A stretch of DNA of 64,000 bases from Onthophagus taurus (GCF_036711975.1 NC_091970.1:1123501-1187500), one strand, 5' to 3'; positions 1 through 13,400 are shown, numbered from the stretch's first letter. Numbers and translations are program-made. The notes: generated by a model not told the origin, from the letters alone.

Positions 1-282
1 TTAAAGCAGGCGGCTAAATGTTTTATATAGCTACAAACAGATTCCAGATGATGGAACATTTTAATAATAATTGCATTTTTCCCATTAACTAAACACAACC
101 TCAAAGATTATTATTAAATTTGAAATTTACATAGGTTTTATAAAAAAATCAACAAGAACCTGTGGTTCTTCAATGCTGCTGAAACAGCTTATATTTTTGT
201 TAATATTTTGAATTGCGAGAAGAAATAAAAGCAAAAAGCTATTTAACAAAATCACAATAAAAATAATCGCTTTATCACTTAC

Positions 283-3200
283 TTGAATGTAGGGAAACAT
301 CGATGAAAATAAATGGCACGTTTCCGGTGGGGTGTACAATCTTAAACCTCCATAACAAGCCCCTGTGGTTCTATATCGAGGGTCTCCAGGATCCCATAAT
401 CCCGATAACGTTTCTATGTGGTTGTAAATCGGCAATTCGTATTCTACATCACCATCAACATCACACTAAAAACAAATAAATGTTGTTAGATAATAATTTT
501 CTCCAAAACGGATTTAGATTTACGAAATAAAACTTTTTTACGTTCATTTTAATTTGACGTTTTGATTTTTTGAAAAGTGAGGTTAAGAAAAATGACAGAT
601 TTCTGTATTAACGATCAACTATTAATAGGAAATTTTTTGTTCAAACATAAAAATCATCACGCTAAAAACAAATAAATTTTGATAGATAATAATTTTGTCG
701 AAAACGGATTTAGATTTACGAGATAAAACTTTTTTACGTCCGAAAGAAACGTTTTAGATTAGGTTACATTAAATTTTAATTTGACGTTTTAATTTTTTGA
801 AAAGTGAGGTTAAGAAAAATGAAAGATTTCTGTATTAACGATCAATTATTAATAGGAAATACTTTGTTCAAACATAAAATATTCATAAAATAACTATCAA
901 CATCACACTAAAAAGAAATAAATTTTGATAGATAATAATTTTATCCAAAACGGATTTAGAATTACGAGATAAAACTTTTTTACTTCCGAAAGAAACGTTT
1001 TAGATTAGGTTACACTAAATTTTAATTTGACGTTTTAATTTTTTGAAAAGTGAGGTTAAGAAAAATGACAGATTTCTGTATTAACGATCAACTATTAATA
1101 GGAAATTCTTTGTTCAAACATAAAATATTCATAAAATAACCATCACCATATCAACATCACACTAAAAAGAAATAAATTTTGATAAATAATAATTTTATCC
1201 AAAACGGATTTAGATTTACGAGGTAAAACTTTTTTACGTTCGAAAAAAACGTTTTAGGTTAGGTTACGCTAAATTTTAATTTGACGTTTTAATTTTTTGA
1301 AAAGTGAGGTTAAGAAAAATGACAGATTTCTGTATTAACGATCAACTATTAATAGGAAATTCTTTGTTCAAACATAAAATATTCATAAAATAACCATCAC
1401 CATATCAACATCACACTAAAAAGAAATAAATTTTGATAAATAATAATTTTATCCAAAACGGATTAAGATTTACGCGATAAAACTTTTTTACGTTCGAAAG
1501 AAACGTTTTAGGTTAGGTTACGCTAAATTTTAATTTGACGTTTTAATTTTTTGAAAAGTGAGGTTAAGAAAAATTAAAGATTTCTGTATTAACGATCAAC
1601 TATTAATAGAAAATTCTTTGTTCAAACATAAAAATATTCATAAAATAACCATCACCATAGCAACATCACACTAAAAAGAAATAAATTTTGATAAATAATA
1701 ATTTTATCCAAAACGGATTTAGATTTACGAGGTAAAACTTTTTTACGTTCGAAAGAAACGTTTTAGGTTAGGTTACGCTAAATTTTAATTTGACGTTTTA
1801 ATTTTTTGAAAAGTGAGGTTAAGCAAGAAAGAATGATAGATTTCTGTATTAACGATCAATTATTAATAGGAAATTCTTTGTTCAAACATAAAATATTCAT
1901 AAAATAACCATCACCATAGCAACATCACACTAAAAAGAAATAAATTTTGATAAATAATAATTTTATCCAAAACGGATTAAGATTTACGCGATAAAACATT
2001 TTTACGTTCGAAAGAAACGTTTTAGGTTAGGTTACGCTAAATTTTAATTTGACGTTTTAATTTTTTGAAAAGTGAGGTTAAGAAAAATGAAAGATTTCTG
2101 TATTAACGATTAACTATTAATAGGAAATTCTTTGTTCAAACATAAAAATATTCATAAAATAACCATCACCATATCAACATCACACTAAAAAGAAATAAAT
2201 TTTGATAAATAATAATTTTATCCAAAACGGATTAAGATTTACGAGATAAAACTTTTTTACGTCTGAAAGAAACGTTTTAGATTAGGTTACACTAAATTTA
2301 AATTTGACGTTTTGATTTTTTGAAATGTGAGGTTAAGAAAAATTAAAGATTTCTGTATTAACGATCAACTATTAATAGGAAATTCTTTGTTCAAACATAA
2401 AAATATTCATAAAATAACCATCACCATATCAACATCACACTAAAAAGAAATAAATTTTGATAGATAATAATTTTATCCAAAACGGATTAAGATTTACGAG
2501 ATAAAATTTTTTTACTTCCGAAAGAAACGTTTTAGGTTAGGTTACGCTAAATTTTAATTTGACGTTTAATTTTTTGAAAAGTGAGGTTAAGCAAGAAAGA
2601 ATGATAGATTTCTGTATTAACGGTCAATTATTAATAGGAAATTCTTTGTTTAAACATAAAAATATTCATAAAATAACGAAAGAAGCGGAAGAATAGACTA
2701 TATAATTTATTCTAGATACATGAGATATGCAGTATAAAAGATGAAGGTAATAAGAGCAGCAGAACTACCAACCTAAAAGCACCTCCGAAAGAAACAACAT
2801 ATGAAAGACTAAAATTGGAAATTGGAAAATCAGGAAAGAAGGGAGGAGTATGAAGGAGAACTTCAGGAGGAACTTTTTGCTGAATTTTCTGCAAAAATAG
2901 CTAAAAAAAATTGAAAATGGAAAATCAGGTATGGAATGCGGAAGAAACACTATGATGACTAAATATAGATGACAAACACTAAGAATTGCTTTTGAAAGGT
3001 TAGATATTGCTGGTAGATGACTAAATATTGATGGCAGAAACTAGATGTTACTAAGAGAAGGTAAGATATTGTTGCGAGTAGACTAGATGTTGATGACAGA
3101 AACTAATTATTACCAAGGGAAGGCTAGATACTGCTAGCAGATGACTAAATATTGATGGCAGAAAGTAAATTTTAATAAGGGATGGTTAAATGCTAGATTT

Positions 3201-6200
3201 TACTGGCAGAAAATAAGTATTACTAAAGGAAGACTAGATACTGCTGGCAGAAAATAGATATTGATGGAGGGTTAAATACTGCTTGCAGAGAACCAGATAT
3301 TGATGGCAGAGACTCCAATTACATCTGCAACGTTAAATAATGTATAACTAAGGTTGAAATTTTAAAACATCATATCTCAAGAACTAATTGAGATATAAAG
3401 ATGAAATAACCAGCATTTTAAAGCAAATTTAATTTAGTTTCAGCATCTAAAAAATTAATTCTAATACTGTATGAACCTCGTTTTCAGCAATTGTTAAATA
3501 CAACTTTGCGTGGTAAATAATAAATATCTAAGGTTAAGAGAAAGAAGAAGAAAGTGAAATTAAAAATGTTGAAAGTTTTAAAATAATAATTGAAGTTAGA
3601 TTATATTAAATTTAAGTATTAAATTGTTTAAAAATTTTGATTAATTACCTCGATGCATAATTCTAGAGATCTTAACAATTCCAAAACTCCAATAGCATCA
3701 CATTGATTATAACTGGCTTGAAAATCTTCAGCAGTATAAACTCCAGTAACCCGAGCGTGTAAAATAAATTGATTTGAAAGTAATTCGCCGATTAATTGAG
3801 TTCCTAACCAAGAAACGTTTAAAACGACCAAATCGTTTACGCAAAATACTTCACCCATGGCGTGCAATTGTTGGAGTAATTCGTGAATGTGATCGTCCGA
3901 CGCCAAGATATTAACGTGAAGACGTAGATATTCCGAAAAAATCGGGCGGGTTAAAACAGGAAATTGTTCGTGGTCTTTTTGAAGGGTTGTTAAATAATTT
4001 AAAGTTGATTCGAGTAATCCAGTCCAAGTTCCAATTGTTTGCTAAAAAAACAATTAATAAAATATTAAAAAAAAAAATTTAATATAAAATAATTAAGATT
4101 TTTGATTTAAAATTTGATTACGATTAACTTTACACACGAAATCAAAATAAAACGATTATGTACAGGAAAAAAATTGTGAATCACAACACATTTTGTGTGC
4201 TAAATGAATAAATTTTTTGAGTTTATTTAAAAATTGCTCTTAACACACAAGATACCTTCGTTTTAGACGTAATCAAATCGTAAGAGTTCCCTTTCCTAAC
4301 GCAAGATTTTACATAAACACCCTGTAAACGTTTATTTATTTCTTAGTTTTACAAATTAATTTTTTGAGTCAAATTACCTGGATACAATCTTGCTTAATTG
4401 ACGTCAAAATTGATTTTAATTGTTTAAAAGCGTGCGAAGCGGGAACATTGCAGTCCATAACAATGGGGTTTACGATCAAATTGGGGGCGTGTGGTACCAT
4501 TTTTCGTAGTGTTTCAACCGTTTTTTGGGCATCCGTACTAATCCACTCACCGTGTTGGTTTTTTATGGCGCGGGTGGTGTCTACGTGGGTTGCTATTAAA
4601 ATTATTTTACCATATTCAGCTAAAAATATAACTAAGTTATATAAAATTATTATTGCTTAATTAATTAACTTGTTGGAACATCCGCAGGTTGTCTCGCTAA
4701 AATAAAATTTAGCCAAAAACAAACTTGTTGGACTTGAACGGCGGGGGAGTCTTCCAAGTTAAAAAGAATCGCCGTTAAAGTATACGGGGAGGGCCATAAA
4801 AAATGGTGGTACGTGGGGAGAAAGTTTTCTTGGCCTGAAAAATCCCACACGCTTACATCGCCCACATTCGAAATTTCCACCTAAAATAAAGAAAAATTAA
4901 TAATTTAGGAAAATTCCATGTGAAATGACCCAAAAAACACGTTAAAAATAAAAAAGTGTAGAATATACCGAAAAATCACATTAAAGTTTCGAAGTTTTTT
5001 CATCGAAATTCTTAATCTCCATTAAATTTCCTTTAATATGAACCCAAACACGACTAAATTATCACTAAAAACAACCAAAATGTTAAAATAAAATTATTTT
5101 GACAGTTGACGTTTGACATTTTAGGTTAATTTTAATAAAAATGTATTTTTAAAGATAAATAAGTCGTGTTTGGGTTCATTTTAAAGGATTTTTCACCCTT
5201 TATGCAGTGGTAACGATGAAAAATAAAAAAAAAACGAAAAATGAGTACTTCCGGTTTTAAATATTTAAAGTTTTTTCATCGAAATTCTTAATCTCCATTA
5301 AATTTCCTTTAATACAAACCCAAACACGACTAAATTCTCACCAAAAATAACCAAAATGTTAAAATAAAATTATTTTGACAGATGACGTTTGACATTTTAG
5401 GTTAATTTTAATAAAAATTTATTTTTAAAGATAAATAGGATGTGTATGAGCTTAATTTTAAAGGATTTTTTACCTTTAAAGCATTGGTAACGATGAAAAA
5501 CAAAAAAAAACGAAAAATGAGTACTTCCGGTTTTAAAAATTTAAAGTTTTTTTCCTCGAAATTCTTAATCTCCATTAAATTTCCTTTAATACAAACCCAA
5601 ACACGACTAAATTATCACCAAAAACAACCGAAATGTTAAAATAAAATTATTTTGACAGTTGACGTTTGACATTTTAGGTTAATTTTAATAAAAATGTATT
5701 TTTAAAGATAAATAAGTCGTGTTTGGGTTCATTTTAAAGGATTTTTCACCCTTTATGCATTGGTAACGATGAAAAATAAAAAAAAAACGAAAAATGAGTA
5801 CTTCCGGTTTTAAATATTTAAAGTTTTTTCATCGAAATTCTTAATCTCCATTAAATTTCCTTTAATACAAACCCGAACACGACCAAATTCTCACCAAAAA
5901 TAACCAAAATGTTAAAATAAAATTATTTTGACAGTTGACGTTTGACGTTTTAGGTTAATTTTAATAAAAATGTATTTTTAAGGATAAATAAGTCGTGTTT
6001 GGGTTCATTTTAAAGAATTTTTCACCCTTTATGCAGTGGTAACGATGAAAAATAAAAAAAAAACGAAAAATGAGTACTTCCGGTTTTAAAAATTTAAAGT
6101 TTTTTTCATCGAAATTCTTAATCTCCATTAAATTTCCTTTAATACGAACCCAAACACGACTAAATTATCACCAAAAACAAGCAAAATGATAAAATAAAAT

Positions 6201-8083
6201 TATTTTGACAGTTGACGTTTGACGTTTTAGGTTAATTTTAATAAAAATGTATTTTTAAAAATAAATAAGTCGTGTTTGAGCTCATTTTAAAGGATTTTTT
6301 ACCCTTAATGTATTGGTAACGATGAAAACAAAAAAAATTAAGATAAATGACGTTTCACCTGTCATTATTGACATTGCAACGTATGTAGCTTTTTCATTTT
6401 TCCACCAAAACTAACATTCTTGGGTATCAATTCGAATAAATCCAACCTCCTCAATCCAAATTTAGTACTAAAAATTATAATTAATTACTAAAAAATCAAG
6501 ATGGCTTCCAATATGGATTTTTTTTTGAAAATGTGTTGTTGGGTGTATCATTTTGAATAATTTAAGTGTGATCTTTTCGAATTTCACACTTATTTTTAAT
6601 AAACTAAAAATCTGAAAACATTCATTAATTGTAACCACACTAATATATATAGATATCACAAGAAGTGACGTCACGTCGAAACTTTAGTGATTTTTCGGTA
6701 AGTATTACACAAAAAAATCGTTCGAGGTTGCAAAAGAATTTCGCTGGCTAAAATTTATAAATTAATATAAAACGACCAAATAAAGTAATGACATTTAGAA
6801 TTTGACGTTTCAATGTTATGTCTATTAATTAAACGTCACATTATAAATTTTCATTTAAACATGAAATGAAATGATAAAACAATTAAATGTTGATTGTTTT
6901 GTCAACTTTTAATAGGTTTTCGAAAAAATGATTATTTATTTACATTTTGCATATTAATCCCATTTGTGGATTGATAATTACAGGGTGACTCAAAAGTTAA
7001 CGAATTTTGGCGTGAAGTTATCCCCATTTCGATTTGGGAGTTAATTGGAGATGATGGTCGAGCTAAAATTAAAAAATTTTAAACTCAATTTAAAAAAAAT
7101 GTTTTACATTTACATTTATTGCTTTGCAACGAACTCGATCGTCGAAACAACGAACTAAAAAGTCCCGCATTTAACGATTTAACCAACGAAGTTTTTCCAA
7201 CTCCGCAATGTCCCAAAATGCGAAGCGAAATCCTCAAAGCCGGTTTCGAAGTTGGTACTAATTGTCGCGCAAAAACATCTCTTTGTCCCGTCGCTCTCAA
7301 TTTATCTAACAACTCTGCTATATCATTATGACCATATTTTAAAGCGGTTATATCGGCGCGGATATTATCAGAATTTTTTACTTCAATATTACAACCAGCT
7401 GTACATAAACATCTAAAAGGATTTTAATATATTTTTATTAAAACCCAAATAATTTAAAAAGAAATTCTTCTAAACTAAATTAAAACCAAAAAAAAAATGT
7501 AGGTTATGTCTAAATGAATAAAAAAAAAAGATTTCTACCTTACAACGTGAATATGTCCATTTCTGGCTGCTAGATGCAAGGGGAAAAGCCCCCCAGTTGT
7601 TGTAACCTCTACACTACAACCGAGAGCACACAGAGTTTGAACTACCTCTAATAAACCTAACGCGCAAGCTATATGAATCGGATAATCCCCATGCTAGAAA
7701 GAGAAATTACAGAAGAAACAACAATAAGATAATTCATGCCCCAAAACACCCTCCTTAATACTATAAACTAAAAAAAAAAACTAATAATTTCTTTGTTTTA
7801 GTTTTCTTACAGAGTCTTTTAACTCGAAATCAGCCCCTGCTTGTAACAAATAAAGGGCTATTGTTGTGTACTTTTTTCGTAACGATAAATGTAGCGCCGG
7901 ATCGGGGCCTACATCCAATTCGACCCCTTCCTCAACTAAATATCTAAAAATTTATTTATTTACACGATTTATAATGATTATAATTTTTATTATTACATAC
8001 CTAACCTCTAAAAGACACCCCTCAAGGGCGGCTATTTGTAATTTTGTGTAATCATCAAGTGAATACGACGATCTTCTACTCAT
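283..8083 (-). CDS. DAPK1-like ankyrin-Roc-COR protein, kinase-less, 3' partial
   Basis: Nine exons with consistent phases: 8001-8083, 7811-7943, 7539-7693, 7114 (or 7108)-7412, 6944-7062, 4670-4880, 4378-4619, 3649-4041 and 283-465; the gene continues past base 1. The start MSRRSSYSL leads straight into about five ankyrin repeats (residues 10-165). A Roc GTPase domain follows, with P-loop GHCGVGKTS (191-199), G3 WDFSGQ and G4 ATHVD, then a COR-like region (LLQQLHAMGEV). Order and many residues match recalled human DAPK1, for example QSTNGINMQN before VGDVSVWDFSG. DAPK1 couples GTP-binding Roc-COR to a death-associated kinase, but no kinase domain lies upstream: the divergent neighbour begins 900 bp away. 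A missed distant kinase exon cannot be excluded. Arrays A and B sit in introns 8 and 5. Confidence 0.85.
446..2682. repeat. Tandem array A, about 254 bp unit, about 9 copies
   Basis: The word AAAACGGATT recurs at about 505, 701, 947, 1201 and 1455 and onward, giving spacings of 196, 246, 254 and 254. Each unit contains a TTAGGTTAGGTTA stretch, GAAAAGTGAGGTTAAG and a CATCACACTAAAAA segment. The array occupies most of the 3' half of the last in-window intron of the DAPK-like gene and overlaps the exon at 283-465 by its last few bases. It does not obviously carry the box shared by arrays B-F. Confidence 0.9.
2690..3320. repeat. Degenerate 21 bp-type minisatellite (GACTAAATATTGATGGCAGA)
   Basis: From about 2945 the sequence is a loose head-to-tail series of roughly 20-40 bp words such as GACTAAATATTGATGGCAGA and GGCTAGATACTGCTAGCAGA. 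They belong to the same family as the 27.5-31.3 kb array. The first 250 bases (2690-2940) hold no gene I recognise, only two imperfect copies of a GAAATTGGAAAATCAGG-type word. All of this is intron of the DAPK-like gene. Confidence 0.65.
4985..6345. repeat. Tandem array B, about 276 bp unit, about 5 copies
   Basis: CGAAATTCTTAATCTCC recurs at about 5003, 5279, 5556, 5832 and 6109, giving a period of 276-277. Each unit has the box ACCCAAACACGACTAAAT and, about 150 bp on, its inverted form AAGTCGTGTTTGGGTTC, so one unit can fold into a stem-loop. ACTTCCGGTTT occurs once per unit. The array lies in intron 5 of the DAPK-like gene. The rest of that intron (6345-6940) shows nothing I recognise. Confidence 0.92.
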
Positions 8084-8195
8084 TATTCTATTTTTGATTA
8101 ATAATTTATTCGAAAAAACGCATTTATATATCAATATTTTTTATAATTTCGATATTTTCAATAATTCACCACCAATAAGGGAAAAAATGAATCAG

Positions 8196-8212
8196 AGCGC
8201 CATCTATTGGTG
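8196..8212 (-). promoter_or_regulatory. CTCF-like motif, intergenic
   Basis: AGCGCCATCTATTGGTG, which on the minus strand reads as AATAGATGGCGCT. It lies between the divergent starts of the DAPK-like and M6P-receptor-like genes. Related words lie at 8731 (CGCCATCTATTAATG) and 8895 (AGCGCCATCTATT). The match to insect CTCF sites is from recall; binding is inference. Confidence 0.4.
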
Positions 8213-8469
8213 AGAGTTTTAATACGATTTGTTTAAAAAGTAAAATAAAAGATCATTTTATTTTATTATAGTTATTAACTATATAATAATAATTCATTAA
8301 TTTTAATTATTTAAAAAAATATAATAATTTTGATATTAATACGACCGAGATGATCCGACTGATGTATATTAGCATTACCTACTTTAGCGACTTTTGTTTT
8401 GATTGATTAATTTTGTTAACTAATTTTTATTAAAGGGTTTTTAATTTAACTTTTAGATGTTATTTTAGA

Positions 8470-8660
8470 TATAAATAAAAAAATTGTATTGACATATTTA
8501 CCATGTATCCTTAATAACGTGTCATCATCTTGTCTCATTTTTGAACCTCAATGGGTTAAAATCCTAATTAGAACGCTTTGATGGATCCATGGGGCTCATA
8601 ATTGGTCAAAACATCAACTATCTTCCAGTGCTTTAAGTCTTCCAAGTTCTTATTGTTTGC
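8470..8660 (-). other. Orphan terminal-exon-like segment
   Basis: On the minus strand a polypyrimidine tract plus AG (about 8661) precedes an open frame with NLEDLKHWKIVDVL and ending EPHGSIKAF-stop. After it comes a 3' UTR-like stretch with an AATAAA near 8470. No upstream coding exon on this strand fits, because the M6P-receptor-like gene starts on the other strand at 8987. It could be a remnant, an untranslated exon of the DAPK-like gene, or chance. Confidence 0.25.
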
Positions 8661-8986
8661 TAAAAAAAAACAAATATTAAATGAATTCAAAAATTTTTAA
8701 TTCTTGCCTAACCTATAAAAGTTATTATTACGCCATCTATTAATGAGCGTTTCAACTTTCAATACGATTCGTTCTTAATTGAAATAAAGATATATTTTTT
8801 TATTATTATTTTAACTTTTTAATTATTTATTTGATTATCAAAAAAGAAAGATATAATAATAATAAAATTAATTTATTAATTAAAAAAAAAACTTAGCGCC
8901 ATCTATTATACTTTTCTTAAACCAACATTTGACATTATTCAAAACCTAACCTAAAATTTTATTTTGTTATTGTAAAGTAATGAATC

Positions 8987-10010
8987 ATGGCCTGGAAATT
9001 ACTCGAATTAGTTTATTACTCCCTCATATTCGTTATTTTACTAGCGGCGAAGACTTATGGTATCAATTGCGGTTCTGATCCATGTAAATGTCAGCTAAGC
9101 GAAGATAAATACCTGAATTTCACCGAATTGAAAGGTGATAGAACCGTGGGGAGCGTTACTTATCATTATTACGGGTGTAAAAATACCGTTTTAAATAACG
9201 ATTGTAAAGAGACAACCGTAAGTTTAACTTTCTTTTTAATTTTAATCGCGATTAATTTTTAATTCCGTAGTTGTGCTTGGAAGAAAAAATTAACGAAAAT
9301 ACAACCAAATGGACCAGTTTGGGTAATCAAAAGGATATGCAATTCGAAAACTCAAAGATCGGAGCCGATTATGATATTATTTATAGGTAGGTTGATTTTA
9401 AAATTTGACGGTTAGGTCTTTTTAATTTTTATTTTGTAGTAAAAGTAGAATTGGTTTGATTTGCACAGAACATTTTAATGAATCTGTATTAGTAGAAAAA
9501 GACATATCAAAAGTTAATGAGCCTGTAAGTTTTTATGTAAAAGAGTTCCTTAAAATAATTTAATGACATTTAGGTTAAATGTCAAATTTCAAGATGCCAA
9601 CTTTAAAAAGAAAAATTATTTTATCGAACTCAAAATTAAAAAAATGATTTTAAATCATCCTTTTTTTTTTAGGTGTTATTTATATTTTCGAATAAAGGTT
9701 GTGCAATAATCATTCAACATCATGGGATGAGTACAGGTGGGACTTTGGTTGTTTTATTATTAGTTGGATTTGCTGTTTATTTTGTGGGTGGATCGATTGT
9801 ACTTTATTGTATTAGAGGAGCTCGTGGAAAAGAGATGATACCAAATATTGATTTTTGGCAAAATTTGCCTGGTTTAGTAAAGGTAAGATTAAAAATAATT
9901 TGAAGGTTTGATTATTATAGCATATTTTGTTGTAGGATGGTGTAATATATTTATTAAATGGCTGTAGACCAACTGCTGTATCCACTGCTGAATCTTATGA
10001 TCGAATATAA
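8987..10010 (+). CDS. Cation-dependent mannose-6-phosphate receptor-like membrane protein
   Basis: Five exons: 8987-9217, 9271-9386, 9440-9524, 9673-9882 and 9936-10010; they encode 238 residues. A hydrophobic signal peptide (about 1-26) precedes a lumenal domain with cysteines spaced like an MRH (mannose-6-phosphate receptor homology) fold. One transmembrane segment follows (TLVVLLLVGFAVYFVGGSIV). The cytosolic tail keeps the FWQNLPGLVKDG block, which aligns with the FWQDLGNLVADG block of vertebrate CD-MPR; that Phe-Trp pair controls endosome-to-Golgi retrieval there. The likely role is sorting of lysosomal hydrolases or a related cargo between Golgi and endosomes. Sugar binding is not proven: I did not identify the conserved Gln/Arg/Glu/Tyr set. 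It is convergent with the ClC-7 gene. Confidence 0.75.
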
Positions 10011-10038
10011 ACTCTGAAATTATTTTCCTTTCATGTTT

Positions 10039-10057
10039 TTGTGTGTGTGTGTGTGTT
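10039..10057. repeat. (GT)n microsatellite
   Basis: A short run of alternating GT in the 3' UTR region of the M6P-receptor-like gene. Confidence 0.8.
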
Positions 10058-10117
10058 TATTATTAACTCCTCGACTGGATTCATTAGTGTATTTATAAAT
10101 TTTCTAATATAGATTAA

Positions 10118-10123
10118 TAATAA
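10118..10123 (+). promoter_or_regulatory. Poly(A) signal of the M6P-receptor-like gene
   Basis: AATAAA about 110 bp after the stop codon at 10008-10010. The following stretch to 10460 holds no gene; it separates two convergent 3' ends. Confidence 0.6.
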
Positions 10124-10463
10124 AGATGTTTAAATAAATTGATTTATGTTTAATTACCAACCTAAAATAATGATTAAATGAAGATGACTATTGCCAACTT
10201 ACTAAAGTTATGAATGAAAACGGTGGAAATTTTTGAAAAATTTACATTATTCCACTAAAATAGGAGAATTCAAAGAAAACCTGCTTGCAGGGTTTAAAGT
10301 AGTTGACAATCACGTAATTTGATCTTGCCTAGTAAGTAACAGTAGTAAATAGTGAAAAAGCAGAGGTAAAAAAAAAGTTTAACCTCACTTATTATGACAT
10401 GTTGATTATTTTACAAATTTAACTAAAAAAAATATACATATTTACCATAATCTTTTAACATTT

Positions 10464-13400
10464 TTAAATTTCTTTCGAAACCGGTAATTCTTCTATTCCC
10501 ATTCGCCCCCGATGCTTCCAAAGTCGATATCTAGCTAAATCTTTTCTCGTAACCATTCCTATAACCTAAAAATTAATTCAAAGTGAGGTTATGTTTGTCT
10601 TTTATGATTTTTAGGTTAAATCTTACTTCATTTCTGTCATTTACAACTGGTAAATGTCTCAAACCTAACGCTCTAAATAAACGGAACATTCTTGGTAAAG
10701 TAAACGACTACAAAAGAGAATTGTCACGAAAAATAAATTTAAATTAATTAATTTAATTACATGTAAAATTGTGTAAGGGGATCTATTCATGAACGGTCTC
10801 AAATCGATTGAGTAAGTTTTTTCTTGGTCGTCTATTTCGATTTCTTCGATTGTTGGGTATCTTGGGTATTCATCTCTGAAAATATTTGAGTCAATTTGTT
10901 CCCAATCGTCGACGGATTCGTTAAAAAGTTTCTTTTTTAAAATCACAATCAATTGAGATCGTAAAATTAACCCGCGAATTCTCCCGTAAGTTGTTACCTC
11001 TTGCTAAAAATGATTTTATTTCAATATGAGGCAATAAAATAAGGGATTACGAGTTTACTTGATCTGTTAGGGGTGGATCAACGACCGGAAATCCGTTATA
11101 AGTCGTTAATTTCAATAACTCAACGATATGTCCAACGTTTTCCACCGTTTTTAAAGTTACAACGGGATGTGACATAACCTCACTAGCATAAATGCTATTA
11201 GCCATCGGCGGGGGATCCCACGGTAATAAAGGAATCCCGTTTAATTGGATGTGAGTGTCGTAAATGCCTTCGTTAAAGAAATCGCCAGTCCATTTAGCCG
11301 CTATTAATGCAACGATTAGCGGTAAACCGAATGATATATTTCCAGTTGTCTCCATTATAATCACAGTTAAACTGATCGTCATTCGGACAATTCCTCCTAG
11401 TTGAGCGGCGGCTCCGATTAAAGCATACTTCCCTGGATGCATTGTAATCATTTCGGGGAAAATATTGTTTAGCCCAACAGCGAATAATCTCCCCCAAGCA
11501 GCTCCTGTTAATAACGACGGGATGAATAAACCGTTAGAAGTCGCTAAACCAAAAGTCCAACATGAAAGTAAAAAATAAAAAACCACGAAAACAGCCAAAG
11601 ATAAAGCGTTGTGAGTATTTGGAGGATCATGGAGTAGCGATCGCACGCTCGCTTCCGGAGTTTGAAACCAAATACTAGCCAAAACGTTATATTGGCCGTC
11701 TTCGCAATACATTTGCGTTGGATATTTCGTTGGATCTTGCCCAAGTGGTTTGCAATCATTTAGCGCAAACATCATCATTATTCCTAACGTTGCGGACATA
11801 ACGGCTACAAGACATGCTTCAATCACTCTTAACCAACGTTTTCTTAAATAACTAATTCAAAAATTAATTAATTAATTAAAAAATAATAAAAATACTTACA
11901 TAATTCTAAAAACCGATAATTTATAATTAATGTGATTCCACAACGCTCCAAATAACCCCCCTAAAAATCCCATAAATACAAAAAGGGGTAATTCAAATAT
12001 TTCGTATGATCCAGATTCAAATTTTCCTAAATTTAATAAACCCGGGTAACTCAAATCGCCGGGAACTCCGTGATAAGCGGATAAAATCGTGTTGAGTGTA
12101 AAAGTGCTCACGATTGAAGCGAAAAATGTCCTCCAAGTTAAACTTTGATTCCAAAAACTTGAACCTTCCTCCAAACTGAATAAAACGCCACCTAAAAAAA
12201 GTTCAAATAAAGTTTAAACGTCAATGTGACACAAATTCAATGTCACCAACTGTAACCAACTTCACAACAATTTGTCAAAATTAAATGTCAATTTTATGAA
12301 ACGTTTTCTTTTACGAAAATTAATTAATTTATGCTTATATATTAATATGTTTTTTTTTTGTATTTTTAAACATACTTATTGTTGTTTGCATGCGCTAGAT
12401 GGCAGTAATAAAAGGAAAATAAAATAAAATCCCTAGATTGTCAAAGTACCGAAATTTGCCGCCATTTTGGTTCGAAAATCAAGCGGGAAATTTAAAACTA
12501 TGTCGTTTTGTTGATAAAATTACGCCAAATTTCCTTTCTTTTTTTTTCTCGTGGTACTTTGAAGAGTCGAAACTCCTTCTTGCTGATATTTTTGCAGCTC
12601 CAAAGACAATAAGACGGCATTATTTTTGCAAATAAGTGGTGAAATGCACTGACAAGCTGTCAAACCGCCATTTTGATTTTTACTTAAAAATTTAACTCAC
12701 CAACGGGGGCTCCAAACGCCGCCGAAACACCCGCTGCGGCCCCACCACAAACGAAATCTCGTTTTTCATGGTCCTCCCGAAAATATTTAAACAATTTAAA
12801 ATCTGTACGAAAAGTTGTCGATTTTCCTTGCGAAATTCCAGCTGCAACGACCGCTCCGGAATGAATCATGGGACCTTCCTAATGAAATAAAAACTTTTTA
12901 TAAACATTGTTGTAACAAAATCGAAATAAAACAAACTTTTCCTCCGGCTAATCCTCCAACAACTGAACAAATTACTCCAATACTTTTAACAGCTAACGTT
13001 TTTATTCGAACAACTCTTGGAACTTTAACTCCATTTAAATAACATTTAACTTGTGGAATTCCACTCCCAGCTGCAATCGGCTTAAATAAAACAAATCAAA
13101 CAATAAATTGATTTAAAAAAAGAAATTTTAAGGTTATGATACCTCAACATATGCAACTAAAAGTGATCCAATTAAGACAGGAATTAAATTGTACAACATC
13201 CAATAAAGATAGGGAATATATAGCTTGCCTTCTATTACATATTTATCAACAACTAAATGTAAGATAAAGTAAAATATATTTATTTTGGTTAAAACATAAC
13301 CTAAAAATATTAATTTATTAAAAGGATACGTTTGCTTAACGATCTATATTTGATTTGAGACAACTCCTCAATTGATATATCAATGGTACAAGCTACTAAA

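Noticed and set aside
446-2682. TTAGGTTAGG in array A as telomeric DNA
   Set aside because: Only about two TTAGG units per 254 bp monomer, inside an intron; a true telomere tract would be continuous.
6982-7062. Shorter version of DAPK-like exon 5 ending at 6982
   Set aside because: It breaks the phase with the next exon; extension to 6944 restores it and adds QSTNGINMQN, which matches DAPK1.
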